Shown: positions 21,227-32,436 of the stretch, in pieces
Position numbering within the stretch: position 1 is the stretch's first letter
Layout: each line of letters begins with the position of its first letter
Origin: Toxorhynchites rutilus septentrionalis
Taxonomy: Eukaryota > Arthropoda > Insecta > Diptera > Culicidae
DNA length: 64,000 nucleotides
Direction: 5' to 3'
NCBI RefSeq assembly: GCF_029784135.1
Contig: NC_073745.1
Location: forward strand, 198,427,807 to 198,491,806
The notes under the pieces: model-generated
Seen by the model: only the letters and a program-made list of their open reading frames with translations
The model's database searches: none
What the model was told of the DNA's origin: nothing
Made by a program: the position numbers and the translations under genes

Positions 21227-23571
21227 GACGTAGGACTACGTCTTTCATTTCTATACCGGGGTGTAAAATCAAAGTTTCGAAAACGAAAGCGTTACGCCGG
21301 AGACCGAGATTTTGAGCGTTAATAGCTCCTGAACAACTGAACGAAATGGTATGATAAACACTTCATTCGAAAGATAAAATGTCTACGCGTTATATACTTG
21401 ATACTTTTTGATCCAAAAACTTGTTTCAATAGTCTTAAAATTGCTTTCAAAACAGGCTATTGAAATCACCAATCGGTATATAAGCGAGCGGCGCTCGGAA
21501 ATCCACTCAGTTCTAATTGAACAGCGATTGGAGCATGTTGTCGCTGTTGCGGTGAAGCTCTTTATTTATCATGAAAGCGCGGATGAACGGTGTCACCAAG
21601 AGCCTGTTTGTGCACCCTAGGCCAGAAGGGAATCTATCAGGAGGAGAGTTGTGGCATAAACGGTTCCCTGGGAAGACATTGCTACACACACATACACGCG
21701 CGGCTATTAACAGGTGGTTATCGAGTTGGCATTAACCACTGGTGGGCTTCCAGTATCGAGGAAAATGTGGAAATATCTAATCGTTACTGAAAATAATCTG
21801 CCAGTTCCTTTGGGAATTTTCAAAATATATTCATGTGAAAGAGTTTAATTGAATGTTTTCTATCCATGTAACACTGTGACCAAATACATTTGGTTTTGTG
21901 GTTTTTCAATCAATCGCAATTAACAGGATAGCTTCAGAAGATTATTCTTCCCCATCAGTAGGATATTTCCGTATCCAATATTGTATGCGCCCGCAATCGA
22001 TTATTGCTCAGTCGCCGAAAGTTCCGAGCTCAGAGAGTTCATTCCCCTCCAGTTTGCCTTCCAAATTGCCATCGTAAACCACACCTTCTCTCGATTCAAT
22101 CACACACAAAAAGCATACTTAAGCGATATTCTGGTGGTGAGACACATTCATTTTTCGTGAGGACATCGACAAGACAACATCGTTGCCTAACGTGCTGGAG
22201 GAGGTGGACGGCGAAGGATCGACACATACACGCGCAGAACTCTTTCCGTTAGGATGCCATTCAGCATCGAGAAAGTTCCGGAAAGATCTAATCATTGCTG
22301 GAAAATAATCTGCCAGTTCCTTTGGGAATTTTCAAAATATATTCATGTGAAAGAGTTTAATTGAATGTTTTCTATCCATGTAACACTGTGACCAAATATG
22401 TTTCAATCAAGTGCTATTAACAGGTGGTTATCGAGTTGGCATTAACCACTGGTGGGCTTCCAGTATCGAGGAAAATGTGGAAATATCTAATCGTTACTGA
22501 AAATAATCTGCCAGTTCCTTTGGGAATTTTCAAAATATATTCATGTGAAAGAGTTTAATTGAATGTTTTCTATCCATGTAACACTGTGACCAAATACATT
22601 TGGTTTTGTTGTTTTTCAATCAATCGCAATTAACAGGATAGCTTCAGGAGATTATTCTTCCCCATCAGTAGGATATTTTCGTATCCAATATTGTATGCGC
22701 CCGCAATCGATTATTGCTCAGTCGCCGAAAGTTCCGAGCTCAGAGAGTTCATTCCCCTCTAGTTTGCCTTCCAAATTGCCATCGTAAACCACACCTTCTC
22801 TCGATTCAATCACACACAAAAAGCATACTTAAGCGATATTCTGGTGGTGAGACACATTCATTTTTCGTGAGGACATCGACAAGACAACATCGTTGCCTAA
22901 CGTGCTGGAGGAGGTGGACGGCGAAGGATCGACACATACACGCGCAGAACTCTTTCCGTTAGGATGCCATTCAGCATCGAGAAAGTTCCGGAAAGATCTA
23001 ATCATTGCTGAAAAATAATCTGCCAGTTCCTTTGGGAATTTTCAAAATATATTCATGTGAAAGAGTTTATTTGAATGTTTTCTATCCATGTAACACTGTG
23101 ACCAAATATTTTTCAATCAAGTACTATTAAAAGGTGGTTATCGAGTTAGTATTAACCACTGGTGGGCTTCCAGTATCGAGGAAAATGTGGAAATATCTAA
23201 TCGTTGCTGGAAAATAATCTGCCAGTTCCCCTTGGAATTGAAAATTACATTCAAGCGAAAGAGTTTATTTTAATGTTTTCTATCCATAAAATATCCATAT
23301 ATTACATTTGGGTTTGTGATTTGTCAATCAAGTACAGTTAGCAGGTTAGCTTCTGAAGATTATTCTTCAGAACAAGGTTTTACGTATCCTATATTGGATG
23401 CATAAAACCTTGTGCCTCCAACGTAACGCTCTCGTTTTCGAAGTCCCCCAAATATTCATTTATTCATTCATTCAGAATGGATTTAGATTCAACTTCGAAC
23501 AAATGATCTCTAAATCAACGATAGTCCTACGTCACCCTTGCGGTTATACCATAGATATAACCCACTTCCTG
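21227..23571 (+). mobile_element. Composite repeat copy 1 (two core units)
   Basis: 2345-bp non-coding insertion in N1 ORF2. Left end: palindrome GACGTAGGACTACGTC. Right end: hairpin GGTTATA-loop-TATAACC followed by CACTTCCTG, then a T run. Inside are a TATA/initiator promoter, two nearly identical ~710-bp units (homologous points 22004 and 22714) and a diverged half unit (about 23123-23571). T runs flank both sides (TTTT left, seven T right). Copies 32437-34016 and 53721-56725 share both ends. No transposase is encoded; the 82-residue open stretches in each unit show no protein-like features and are probably chance. Confidence 0.8.
21477..21511 (+). promoter_or_regulatory. Pol II-type core promoter in composite copy 1
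   Basis: TATATAAG at 21477-21484 and an arthropod initiator TCAGT at 21507-21511. The distance from TATA to the initiator A is 32 bp, an optimal spacing. It points into the tandem units and is conserved in the other two copies. Confidence 0.55.
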
Positions 23572-26182
23572 TTTTTTTCCATTGTTTAAGCTTTAGAGCG
23601 CTTTTCTTAGCATGTTGGTTCAGAGGTAGTAAGTGAAGGATAGCCTCCAGTGCCTTCGAGGGTGTGCTTCGCATTGCTCCAGTAATTGCAATGCATGCTA
23701 GTCGTTGGAGTTTGTTTAGCTTTTTTGTAGCTACAGTCTCCATGGTCTTTGGCCACCAGACTAATGAGGCATAGGTTATTCTAGGCCGCACAATGGCAGT
23801 GTAGACCCAGATTACCATTTTTGGTTTAAGACCCCATGTTCTTCCTATCATTTTAGAACATGCCCATAGGGCTGTATTGGCCTTACTGATTATTGCATCT
23901 AAGTGCGCATTCCAGTTGAGTTTAGCATCTAGGATAACACCTAGATATTTCACTGAAGCGCTGCATTTTATTTCCACTCCCACAAGATATAAAGACTGCA
24001 GATGCTGTTTTTTCTTTTTGGTGAATGGAATAATTGTTGTTTTTGAGGGATTTATGCTCAGACCTTCTGTGGTACACCAAGTTTGTGTAAGGTTTAAGGC
24101 CATCTGCATTCTGCTCGATATCACGTCGTCGAACTTGCCTCGTATCATTATGACTAGATCATCGGCGAAGCCCACAATTTCAAAACCTTTTGCCTCTAAA
24201 CTTGTCAGGAGGTCGTCAACTACTAGTGACCAAAGGAGAGGTGATAGAACGCCTCCTTGTGGGCAACCCTTTGTTGCAATCACATAATTAGACGACCCGC
24301 CCAGCTCCGAGGTGATTTTTCTGTGTGTGAGCATGCCATGGATCCATTCGACTATACAATTATCGAAGTGTCTTCTTCTCATTGCCTGTGCCATTGATAG
24401 ATAAGAAGCATTATCAAAAGCACCTTCAAGTCCAGAAACGCACATAATGCGGTTTCTTTTGACAAGAGAGATTTTTCAATTTTTGTCACAAGCATGTGTA
24501 GTGCTGTTATTGTGGATTTGCCTGATTGGTAGGCAAACTGGTATTTGGATAGTGGGTGTTTGGACATGAATACAGACTTTATGTATTCATATAATACTTT
24601 TTCCATAGTTTTCAACAGTATTGATGATAAACTAATTGGTCTGAAAGCCTTTGGAAGTGATTTGTCGCGTTTTCCGGCTTTTGGAATGAAAACTACTTTC
24701 ACAAGTCTCCATATCGAAGGAATGTGCTCTAGTATCAGACTTGCCTTAAAGATCTCGATTAGAGACGGAATTAGTTTTGATTCTCCATTTTGAATCAGGG
24801 CTGGAAAAATCCCATCTGCACCTGCAGATTTGTAAGGTAGAAAGGATCTCACCGCGTTTACTACTCTGGCCCTCGTGAAGACTAACCCAGCAACTATGTT
24901 AGCGACATCCTTTGCACTTTCAGGTCCTATGAGACGCCTTCGAGAGCATATTGTGTCGCCATTATAGCCAGGATTTGTATCCGAGTGGACAGATGTAGAT
25001 CCCGGAAAGTGAGTCTTCATCAGTAAGTCTAGTACTTCTGAGGGGGTTTTTGTGAACGAACCGTCATCCTTTTTAAGCGATCCAAGCCCGTTCGAGTGTT
25101 CTTTTGCCAAAGTCTTGTTGAGTCTAGCAACGATTGGGGTATTTTCAATGCTTTCGCAGTTATATACCCAGGATTTTCGTTTAGATCGTCTCAGTTCTCT
25201 ACTGTACTCAGTTAGGGCTCTCTTATATTGAGACCAGTCCGAGGTAATTTTTGCTCTGTTGAACAGTTTACGCGCCGTTTTGCGAAGCCGTTCGAGCCTT
25301 TTATTCCACCAAGGAACGTTTCTTGTCGAAGAAACTTTTCTCAGTGGGCAATTATTGTTGTAGGCAGAGACTATCGTTTCATTTAGTTCTTTTGTAGCTG
25401 ATTCAAGCTGCTGAATCGACCTTATTTTCGAGTTTAGAGTTTTAGACTCGAGTTCAAGTGCATACCGATCCAAATTGGTTTTTTTGGGATCTCGGTATTC
25501 TCTATGAACTTCCATGCCACCATTCCATTCAAAAATAATGTGTCTATGATCAGACAAAGACGCCTCATCGGAAACGTGCCAGTTATGGATATTTTCTTCA
25601 ATAGCCGGGCTGCACAGCGTTAGATCTAAGACTTCTTGTCTGATAGCGTTAATGAAGGTTGGTTCAATCCCTTTGTTAGCAATATCTATGTTGTTTGACG
25701 AGAGAAATTCTAAAAAACACTCACCTCGGTAGTTGATATCCGTACTTGCCCACATGGTGTGATGAGCGTTGGCATCACATCCGATAATGAAGTCCTTGTT
25801 AATTTCCCTGCAGTAGTTTACAAACGCCGCTACCTCTCGTGGAGGAACCTCAGGAACATCGCCTGGAAAGTAAGCCGACGCAATTACGATGTCGGCCCTT
25901 CCTTTGGCGGTAGGAACTTCCACTCTGATCGCGACGATGTCCCTTTGAATGAACTCTGTAATAGGAAAGCATTTAATGTTTGCATTTACTAAGACAGCAG
26001 CTCTTGGGGAGTCATGCTTGTCATCATAGAACAACTTACATGAACCTGTTTGAATACCTAGTATTCTTCCTTTGTGAACCCAAGGCTCTTGTATAATAGC
26101 TAGATCCACAGCGTTTTTTGTAAACCTCCTGGATAGCACGCTCAACGCTGCTTTGGCGTGGTGGAGGTTTATTTGCAGAACT

Positions 26183-27915
26183 TTAGTGTTCTGCATTAGG
26201 TTGGGTTATCCGATCTGGTGGTTCATTTGGGAGGATCGGAGTACCATCTGTTTTTTTGAAAATCAGGTCATGTTTTTTGCTTGTTACAGCTTCCGTATTC
26301 GTTTTGGACCTGGGATGGGTTTGAAGAAACTCACCTTTTTTACTTGGCACAATCGAGGTTCCTAACCTGTTTGCGATAACCGTTGAGTTTGTACCGCTTG
26401 GGCCGGGAATACTCAGGATGCCAAGCTTCTTGTTTTTCGGAGAAGCTTCACGAGGGCGCTTTTGTTTGCCAGAAACCCTTCTGACGACTTCTTGAGCATT
26501 TTGTGGTTCCACTATTTTGGAGTCACTAGTCTCTGAAGACTTCAGGTTTCCTGGGTTTTTGGAATTTTTAGGTTCCCCGTTTTTTGGCCCCAGATCTCCT
26601 TTGAATACACCGGAGCTTTTATGGATTATGACTTGGCGCTGCTTTGGATTTGTTTTCCTCAGCTTAGTTTCGCCAAATCGGAAGTTTATGTTGAAGTTAG
26701 TGCTAGTTAGTTGACGCATCGAAGCTTCGTCGACTGTTAGCGTCCAGTCCGCGTGAATTTCGTTGGGATTGGATCTCTTTAGTATTCGCCATTTATCGGT
26801 GGAGAGATTTTCATTTTGACTTTCAATGAGGCTTTTGAGTCTCTCGTTGCTGAATGTTGCGCTTTGTGGGAAAAAGGCATGGATAATTTCTGGACGCGGA
26901 ATATTTTTGGCGTCTAGAGCAACCAGTTTGATGTTGTCGTCTAGGATTATCCCGGGAACCACTTTCTTCAACCATTCCGAAGTTTGATGATCTTTGCACG
27001 AAAGGATTAGATAACCTGACTTATACGAGCAATTGAAAAATTTGGGCTTAACAGGCTCGTTTCTTTGTTGCTCTATTGCAGTGAGTAGAGCATTCTGGAT
27101 GGAATCTAACTGAGCCGTAGTAAGATCGGTGTTGGGATAGTCCTCCGGGAGTATTCCAACTTTGATCTGTTCCACAAATTCCTTGAAGGTGATTCCAGTT
27201 TCGACAGAAGTTATTGTGGAGTCTTTGTTATGAAAAGTGTTTTGGGCATCTTTTTTTTTTGCTCATTCAACCCCGCTCTTTTACGGGGGCAGAGATTTTG
27301 TTTAGTTTTTTTAAGAATCGGTTTTTCGTCACTACTAGGTAGTTCCGATCCTCGGGGGCGTTTTGCTGGTCCAGAGATGTGCTGACTCAGTGCTTGCTGC
27401 CGAGCTTCCTTTGCAGGGATCCCAGCTGCGACCAAGTTCTTCAGCCTCCTTCTCTGACCCTTGGTGAGGTTTTTTTTCTACGAAGAGTGGACCTCAGCTG
27501 AATCTAGCATTTTAGGTTCAGTTTTTGTAGTGACGTTACTTTCGTTACTTTCATCCTCTAGCGACTCACAACGAGTCGGGGTGTTGAGGATGGAAGAGGA
27601 GCAGGACTGAACATCCGCAGGTGCGTCGCTCAGTACTTCATCCTCTTCGACATTCATAGAGTCGACCTCTATGACGATTTTTTCCGACAGAGAGAGGCTG
27701 CCGGAACCCGGAAGATTTTTGTTATTTGTTGAATTATTCATGAAATTCCCACGAGTTGCGCGGTAAAGAAGGTCAACTGCATCAGTGACCCGCTTAATGC
27801 AGAGGGGGCAGATGATACTGTGGAGGGTGCCCTGGTACTCCACAGGCTCCGTTTGAGGCAGGGTATTTGATTGAAACCCCCCCAACCATTCATCCCTCAG
27901 CACGGGTCGCGTCAC
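26183..27915 (-). pseudogene. N1 ORF1 (nucleic-acid-binding Gag-like protein), broken
   Basis: Acidic, serine-rich N-terminus, then a basic KGQRRRLKNLVAAGIPAKEARQ segment typical of mosquito LINE ORF1 proteins, then a globular domain (YKSGYLILSCKDHQTSEWLKKVVPG...) resembling DUF4780. The C-terminus is basic and proline-rich. An in-frame TAG at 27478-27480 follows EVHSS. A run of ten A (27251-27260 as T) leaves the frame one base out, so a length change in that run is the likely frameshift. The first codon at 27915 is not ATG. Family link to DUF4780 is from memory of the motif. Confidence 0.65.
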
Positions 27916-28437
27916 ACCTTAGATTAGGGGTTTATCCATTACTTTCTTTCCATAATAACCATGGATAACAGCTATTACAACCATCCTCCTTTTAGGGGCT
28001 TTGGACCCACTGCTCTGGTTCTCAATAGTTTCAGGTTCTTATACGGACAGGCTATTATCAAGATAATTTCAGGTTCCTATAAGGACATGCCATTATCGAG
28101 ATCCGTCATTCGCAGGCGGAGTTCCGTTACATTCATCACCAGCACTAGCGAATCATAATTACATGGATTTTATTTGGCCAGCTTCATTAGCAAAGCTGTT
28201 TTCATCGACGTTAGAAAAAACATCCTCAAAACATTTCACTTTTGATATGTATGTACGTATCGAAACTCGCCAATGTCGAATTTGACTCCCACATTAAAAT
28301 CTTGAAGTGAAACTAATCTTGCAATATGGGATGCTCTTTCAGAAATGCGATGGTCAATTAAACAATTGACGGAAAAATGTAGTTCGCTCATCTTATAAGT
28401 TTATTTATTTTTGCCTTTCATAACAAAACCTTCCTTA
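27916..28437. other. Probable N1 5' untranslated region and unassigned DNA
   Basis: Two similar segments, AGTTTCAGGTTCTTATACGG (about 28028) and ATTTCAGGTTCCTATAAGGA (about 28067), form a short internal repeat of the kind seen in LINE 5' regions. The true 5' end of N1 is not evident. Confidence 0.35.
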
Positions 28438-31400
28438 GGGGCTGTCCACATACCACGTGGACAGAAAAAGCACGGTTTTAGACTCCCCCCTCCCCCTCCG
28501 TGGACAAGCGTGGACATTTTCATACCCCTACCCCCCTTTGTCCACGTGGACATTTTTCCTTTTATAATCAAAATAATTAAGGAAAGAACTGATTTGCACC
28601 TAAATTCCATTTTTTTCCTGTCTGGAAGGTCGGAAAATAATTATTTTTCTTGGATTTTTTTCGAATGTTACGAATAAAGTGAAAAGCTCGGGTATTTTAG
28701 TTATTGTTTAAGGTATATGTGTAGATGTATTTACCATTTTTTAAGTGCACGAATAATGATTATTACGCTGTTGACAGCTGGATGCGTAGATGCTGTCTAA
28801 TAATTGGTACCTTGCTGGTGGTATCGGTTCCGAAGCAACGGGGTGTCGTAGAACAAATTTCAATGAATATTTTGAAACATTAGGACAATACCTAAATCGT
28901 TACATAGGGGTTTTTAAAAATTCGAAAAATTGCCGAAATGGCGGCCATTTTTGTTAAAAATGAGTTATTTTAAAAAAAAATCGCTGTTTAGAAGCACATA
29001 AAAAATCGAAAAAATGAGATCAAAAAATCAAAAAACGGCTATGTAACGCTTTATATAATCCATTTTTAAAGGCTGACAAAAAATTTCAACTAAATCGGTC
29101 GAATAGATGCTAAGATATTGATACCACCAGTTGAAAAAACACGGTATCGAGAAAAACGCGTTTCAAAATTCGTACAGGTGAGGTCATACATTTAGCTGTA
29201 ACTTTCCAACGATATCAAATATCTAAAAGGGGCATAAGCTTCCCAAAAATGCAAAAACAAACAAAAATTCGATTTTTTTTATTTTCCAGACCGGGGTCCC
29301 CCCTTAGGTTGTTTTTATTTCAAATTTCACTAGTTGTACCCTGTACCAGTTGTGGCCCATTTTTTTGTATGGTAGAGAAATGGGTAGAATAACAAAGCAC
29401 ATGCTTCATATGAGGTTAATTTGGAAATACTTGTGATTATATGATATTTTTTGTTTTTCCATTATAAGCGAATATATGAAGGCTATCTGGTTTTTCTAAC
29501 ACGGAAACACGCAATTTACAGTTGACCAGATGAGGAACAATTCGCATCTGAATTGCCAATCGCCAATCGAATAAAAATAAATGGATAAATGGAAACGATT
29601 TTCTAAACACTTGCAAAAAAAATACGTTGATATCGCATAGACGCCAGTAATAATCCAATCAACTTGATTAATTTGCTTCCATTTGATTCACATGTAATTC
29701 CAGTAGAACATTTTACTACAGAGATGCATTGTTTTGCATTGTTTTATGGCAGAGTTACAGTGTTACTCAAAATTTTAGATGAAAAAAATCTTTGCCCACT
29801 CCGGAATATGATTGATCACTGCTAATCTATGGATTTCCGATTCACCTTTACTCGGTAGCGCAATTCAAAATCTTTTCCGCCATAGTTCGGAGAATTTTCA
29901 GAGGGTATTAATAGCGTATTAAGATATTTTATTATTTTTCAAATCCTTATAGACCATTCTGCATTGAGTGTCTAGATGGCTTCCAAAGTGCTCGCGTGGA
30001 AGCATTACATCAGAAAACTCACGATTCATTGATTCCCAACTATGAAATCGAGTTCAAATCTCAACTAGGAAAGTTGAACATTTCTTAAGACCAGTTTTTG
30101 CATGAAATTGATCCCAATTCAAAAGTACGCTACATAGAACAATCAATTCTCACTCCCGACATTCTTCCAAAAATGGAAGTAAAAGTGACGAACCAGCCAA
30201 ATGAGTTGAAAGTCACTATAATACAGATAAAAAAAAAATTAATTGAATTCATTTGAAAGATGAGAAAATTTTCCATAATATTCTGTTGTAGAACATTTTA
30301 AATAGTGAAAGATAACAATAGGAATAACATTGTGGTGTCGAGGAAGGAATTGTAGAAGGATTGGAGAGCTTTAATTTTGTTGATAGAAACAATCGAGTTT
30401 ATCATCAAAAAATAATAAAACCCTTAAAAAACGAAAAATTTTAAGTATTTTTAGACTTCTAAAAGGCACTTCAATCAATCAATTCAAATGTTTTACAACT
30501 GCAATCTATGCGGAATTTTCTGAAAAAAATAGAATACTGGGTCAATTGATTCAAGTTTGACGACTAGTGGTGCATGGATCGTTTCAAGCAAAGGAAATAT
30601 TAATTCCTAGAAATTGACGGGATTCCAATACAGGTAGGACTCGATTATATACAGAATCGATTATATACGGACTCGATTATATGTGATTCGATTATATACA
30701 ATTATGGACCTGATTATATACAGTTTGGAAAAAAATATTTTTTTTTATATTTCAAATATGACTTATTTCAAGAAGAAATGTAACCTTTCAACGTTAAAAT
30801 GCAATTTAAGTGGCTATTACATGTGGGGTAAACAGTGGGGTAAAAATCGTGATTTTTGAAGGTTTTGCTTGAATTTTCACCAAGAATAGTTTATATCGAT
30901 ATTGCAGTCTAATTAAGAAAGATAGAAGTTGGGTGTCAAAGAAAAAATTGTAGGGTGGTTGAAGAGCTTCAATTTAATCGATAGAGATAATCTAGTTCAA
31001 TATAAATTTTTACGATGAAATTAATAATAAAATATTACAAATTATAAAAATTACTTTTAAGTTTTTCACTTACCTTAAAAGGAGATGAATTAAAAACCAA
31101 ATTGAATAAAAATATTCAAAAAACGAAAAATACATGCGTAAAAAAACGAATAAAAAATTTTTTTTTGACTCGATTATATACAGGATTCGATTATATACGA
31201 AAAGAAATCAAAAACTGTATATAATCGAGTCCGCGCTGTACTTTGAAAAATTCTAACTTTTCGAGAAAAAATGACTTTACACGAAATTCTGCATGACAAA
31301 CTATACAGACATTATTATCCTAAGACTAATTGTTCTCGAGAGCTCTATACATGCTCTATAGAAAATTGTATTTGATATAAAAACCATATGTGTAATATCA

Positions 31401-31806
31401 TGGAAACTTAACCATTATGGAATCGTTTATTTTTTGTAGGTTTGAGCTAGGAACGTCTATGTATAGCCCGCAACTATAATAGTTATAGGATCATACAAAA
31501 TATCTCGGTCGCTCACAGTTTACGCGAGTTATCTTAGAATATGGATTTCAGTGAAGGATGATATTACAATGATATTACAGAAGTTCAATGATATATGAAG
31601 CACTCTCAGGCAGCTCAATTCGTTTCTTCATAAATACGGAATACTTAAGTTAGGCGGAAAGTTGTGATTATATTAGAAAAAATATTCATTTTTCGTGTCC
31701 ACGTGGACATAGCCTATACCCTCTGCCCCCTCTCCGTGGACAAGCGTGGACATTTTCATACCCCCTACCCCCCCTAAAATTGTCCACGTGGTATGTGGAC
31801 AGCCCC
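28438..31806. mobile_element. Harbinger-like TIR element, non-autonomous
   Basis: GGGGCTGTCCACATACCACG at 28438 is mirrored at the right end (31781-31806) with 26 of 26 bases matching, and TTA lies outside each end (28435-28437, 31807-31809). A TTA duplication and GGG-start ends fit the PIF/Harbinger group. Each end also holds GTGGACAAGCGTGGACATTT in the same orientation and palindromic GTCCACGTGGAC. The 3.4-kb inside has no transposase frame, only AT-rich DNA and a nested pogo-like MITE. It could instead be two short copies in opposite orientation. Confidence 0.55.
30631..31238. mobile_element. pogo-like MITE with repeated end motifs
   Basis: 608 bp, TA on both sides, ends starting CAG and sharing GGACTCGATTATATACAG in inverted orientation (left 30637, right ending about 31233). 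The left end carries five copies of a CGATTATATACAG-type motif at about 15-bp spacing (30641-30718). The right end carries at least two more in the same orientation (about 31172-31200) plus the inverted one. The interior is AT-rich and non-coding. The CAG start and TA target fit Tc1/mariner-pogo. Confidence 0.7.
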
Positions 31807-31907
31807 TTATAGTGTTGGTTTTCATAAGAAAAATAACACTCTTGATCGTTGGATTTTTTTGACACTTCAATTGGATCTTTTTTGACAGCCATTTTGATTC
31901 AGTCCGC

Positions 31908-32269
31908 ACCAAGGCGCTTGTATAAATGTATAACAGGTGAAGCAACATCATCACTTCAATAAGAAGGGGATTACGGTTTGTGGAGCGGGAGTTGTTTGTT
32001 TTCTTATTGCTAGGATACGCCATTTTTGCATTTTCACATGTGAGAGTAGTGGATGAACTGGATGAGAATGAAATTCTGCAAAATCATCTCTTCTTTTTCA
32101 CATACATTTGCGAAAGCCGAACATAGTAGGCATCGTTCGAATAAGCGTCGTGGCAGTTTGTAGAGAGTCGCCGGCAGCTGTTTGTAAACAATACCGACAG
32201 CAATTTCAATATGGCTGAAAGTGCATTTTATATGATTGTTTCACCTGGTATATGTAGAGGCGCCTTGGT
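31908..32269. mobile_element. MITE with GC-rich inverted ends
   Basis: ACCAAGGCGC followed by a CAGGTGAAGCAA-type block at the left is mirrored at the right (ending GGCGCCTTGGT at 32269). CCGC flanks both ends, but ACCAAGG recurs just outside the right end, so the exact ends and duplication length (4 to 13 bp) are unsure. Non-coding. Confidence 0.55.
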
Positions 32270-32436
32270 CCGCACCAAGGAAAGTGAAGTGGAAAGTAAA
32301 ACGTAATGTCAGAATTGCCGTTCGGACGTATCCCGTAAGTTTGAACTTATTTACATAGATGGTATCCAAACAACACTAAACATTGACTACAGTTTCGCCG
32401 GAACGGTTGATTGTCGTTATGAACCAACACAAAAAA

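Larger units (their letters stand above)
20171..26196 (-). pseudogene. N1 ORF2 (endonuclease-RT-RNase H), broken and split
   Basis: Starts at the ATG at 26196. Endonuclease: INLHHAKAAL, IIQEPWVHKG, CDANAHHTMW, LSDHRHI (26180-25530). RT: FRPISLSSILLKTMEK to FADDLVIMI (about 24155), GVILDAKLNWNAHL. A one-base deletion near 24420 (in DLEGAFDNAS) shifts the frame. The reading reaches KLKQWKK at about 23577, where the composite repeat enters, and resumes at about 21226 (ILDGDKIGHLSILNLLP). RNase H follows (FYTDGPKMG, AEIAAIIE, FSDSQAALKAL, PGHCGIEGNERADELA), then CRFCNTESETSEHLLCNC. A TGA at about 20906 follows AAIIE. Otherwise it is in phase to the stop at 20171. Confidence 0.85.
20146..27915 (-). 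mobile_element. Non-LTR retrotransposon N1 (RNase H-bearing, LOA-like)
   Basis: Minus-strand LINE with two frames, ORF1 (27915-26183) and ORF2 (26196-20171), and a nine-base A tail in element sense (T run 20146-20154). ORF1 and ORF2 overlap by 14 bases. ORF2 has an APE-type endonuclease, RT, RNase H and a C-terminal cysteine motif. Placement near the LOA clade rests on the RNase H and on an ORF1 of the type common in mosquito LINEs; it is inference. The element is split by the composite repeat at 21227-23571. The 5' limit is unknown. Confidence 0.8.

Noticed and set aside
21408..21620. 70-residue frame MIQKLVSIVLK... present in all three composite copies
   Set aside because: It spans the TATA box and initiator, so it cannot be a normal coding region. 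It repeats only because the DNA repeats.
22004..22962. Repeated 82-residue open frames (starting MLSRRKFRAQR) in the composite units, also at 33012, 54092, 54841 and 55551, as a conserved gene family
   Set aside because: The conservation is at DNA level across the whole unit, including clearly non-coding parts. The frames show no domain, and copy 2 changes and extends the frame. Most likely chance frames in a repeat.
21700..23400. CRISPR-like or satellite array
   Set aside because: Repeat units are ~710 bp with no short repeat-spacer pattern. The organism is eukaryotic, and the ends define a transposon.
31673..32023. 116-residue minus-strand frame as a gene
   Set aside because: It runs across the palindromic right end of the Harbinger-like element; composition follows the repeat.
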